A stretch of DNA of 64,000 bases, from the NCBI RefSeq assembly GCF_052048155.1, contig NZ_JBNAIK010000005.1, positions 41,120 to 105,119 on the forward strand, read 5' to 3'. The notes beneath the pieces are model-generated. The model did not search any database and was not told where the DNA came from. It saw only the letters and a program-made list of their open reading frames with translations. Below are positions 63,168-64,000 of the stretch, in pieces (positions within the stretch are counted from its first letter, which is position 1; each line of letters opens with the position of its first letter). The position numbers were made by a program, and so were the translations under genes. This DNA comes from HIMB114 sp052048155 (GTDB lineage: Bacteria; Pseudomonadota; Alphaproteobacteria; Pelagibacterales; Pelagibacteraceae).

Positions 63168-64000
63168 TTATTTAAAATATTTTTAACATTGATGTTTGTA
63201 ATATTATTCTCTGTTAAGGCAAACTCTAGTATTTATATTGTTGATAATTATTCTTTTAAAACATCACTAAAAAAAATAAAAAATAATAGAAATAAAGTTA
63301 TTGAGGATATAAAGAAAAAATCATTAAATGACTTTTTAAAATCAATTACAATTCAGTCAGATTATAAGAATATTAAAAAAATTAATAATTATCAAAATTA
63401 TTTTAAATATTTTATTGTCAAAGATGAATTGAAAACAGATAAAGTCTATGAAGTTATATGCAAAATTGAATTTGATAAATTTAAAATTGATGATTTATTA
63501 AAATCACAAAATATTAAATATATAAATTTTAAAAGTGATCCTGTTCTAACTATAGTTGTTGAAAAGAAAAATAATGAAATAAATTATTGGTTAAATGACA
63601 GTTTTGAAAAAAACTGGAGTAAAAAATCAAATAATCTTATTAATGCGTTTCCTCCAAATAGGGATTTGACTGATATTAATTTTTTAAAAGAAATAGATTC
63701 AAAATCTTATCAAATTACCAGAGTTGATCGATTAACAGCGAATTATGGTGTTAGAGATTTTATATTTATAGTTTTAGACCACGATTTAGATAAAGAAAAA
63801 GAAAATTTTTTTGTCAAATACCAATTTAATGAATTAAAATTTTCGAAAAAATTTAAACTTAAAGAATTTAACCAAACAAACATTGATGAATTATTTGATA
63901 AATTGATTATAGAATTAAATAATTCATGGAAAGAAATTCAAATCTTATCACCATTCAAAAATAATAATTTTGTATTTCATTATACTTTAAAAAAATTATC
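63162..64000 (+). CDS. exported DUF2066-like protein, 5' part
   Basis: An open frame runs from the ATG at 63162 to the window edge (about 279 residues, no stop). It begins with a signal peptide (MHLFKIFLTLMFVILFSVKANS), then VDNYSFKTSLKKIKNNRNKVIEDI and NDFLKSITIQSDY, consistent with the N-terminal pattern of DUF2066 proteins, which are often encoded divergent from or next to purM. The product is predicted to be periplasmic, with unknown function. A shorter start at 63192 is possible. The family assignment is tentative. Confidence 0.65.
   Translation, partial: MHLFKIFLTLMFVILFSVKANSSIYIVDNYSFKTSLKKIKNNRNKVIEDIKKKSLNDFLKSITIQSDYKNIKKINNYQNYFKYFIVKDELKTDKVYEVICKIEFDKFKIDDLLKSQNIKYINFKSDPVLTIVVEKKNNEINYWLNDSFEKNWSKKSNNLINAFPPNRDLTDINFLKEIDSKSYQITRVDRLTANYGVRDFIFIVLDHDLDKEKENFFVKYQFNELKFSKKFKLKEFNQTNIDELFDKLIIELNNSWKEIQILSPFKNNNFVFHYTLKKL

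Noticed and set aside
1..64000. CRISPR array, prophage, insertion sequence or restriction-modification system
   Set aside because: No regularly spaced repeats, transposase, integrase or methylase genes were seen.

Overview
The window is very AT-rich, almost entirely coding, and packed with short or overlapping gene junctions. The proteins are Lys/Asn/Ile-rich, and several gene orders are alphaproteobacterial: rpsF-rpsR-rplI-dnaB-alr-...-cvpA-purF, and fabD-fabG-acpP-...-gmk|rsmA-pdxA-surA-lptD-lptG-lptF|pepA-...-ndk. Together with the single-cysteine DksA this points to a genome-streamlined marine or brackish alphaproteobacterium of the SAR11 (Pelagibacterales) type. The exact lineage is inference. 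No mobile element, prophage, CRISPR array or rRNA was seen, and no gene-free stretch exceeds 300 bases; the longest is about 220 bp, upstream of the phasin gene.

Layout. 1-6.1 kb: end of an S49 peptidase gene, both glycyl-tRNA synthetase subunits and pyruvate phosphate dikinase. 6.1-8.1 kb: nadC and nadA (minus strand) and tRNA-Leu(GAG). 8.1-10.2 kb: divergent ygfZ and pyrC. 10.2-17.2 kb: a complete polyhydroxyalkanoate (PHA) cluster, phaR-phaC (minus), phasin-phaB-phaA (plus) and prpE (minus), with palindromic and repeated TTGCAA-type sites in its control regions. 17.3-20 kb: a dipeptide epimerase, then ferredoxin, ferredoxin reductase and bactofilin. 20.1-21.8 kb: umuDC behind a LexA-like box. 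21.8-24 kb: a GT2/GT39 lipid-linked sugar pair. 24-27 kb: dksA, two glutathione-transferase-fold proteins and a TolC homologue. 27.1-32.3 kb: recA (with a matching LexA-like box and a clear terminator), alaS and icd.

32.3-42.2 kb is one long plus-strand run: psd-pssA-GT-rlmE, then guaB-TPR-guaA-panB-yfgM-bamB-der. Its last gene is a Der GTPase with only one G domain. 42.2-50.3 kb is a long minus-strand run from rpsF down to purF, with an RND/MMPL transporter where alphaproteobacteria normally carry radA. 50.4-53 kb holds fabD-fabG-acpP-gmk (no fabF, mltG or yicC between). 53-59.7 kb holds rsmA-pdxA-surA-lptD-lptG-lptF, with a SurA lacking its isomerase domains. 59.7-64 kb holds pepA-ndk, purN-purM and the start of a DUF2066-like exported protein whose start codon overlaps that of purM head to head.

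The most notable items are the PHA cluster with its candidate PhaR operators and a 12-bp stem-loop, the shared SOS-type box of umuD and recA, the single-G-domain Der, the reduced SurA, and the systematic absence of any spacer at convergent gene ends, including three pairs whose stop codons share one TTAA palindrome.
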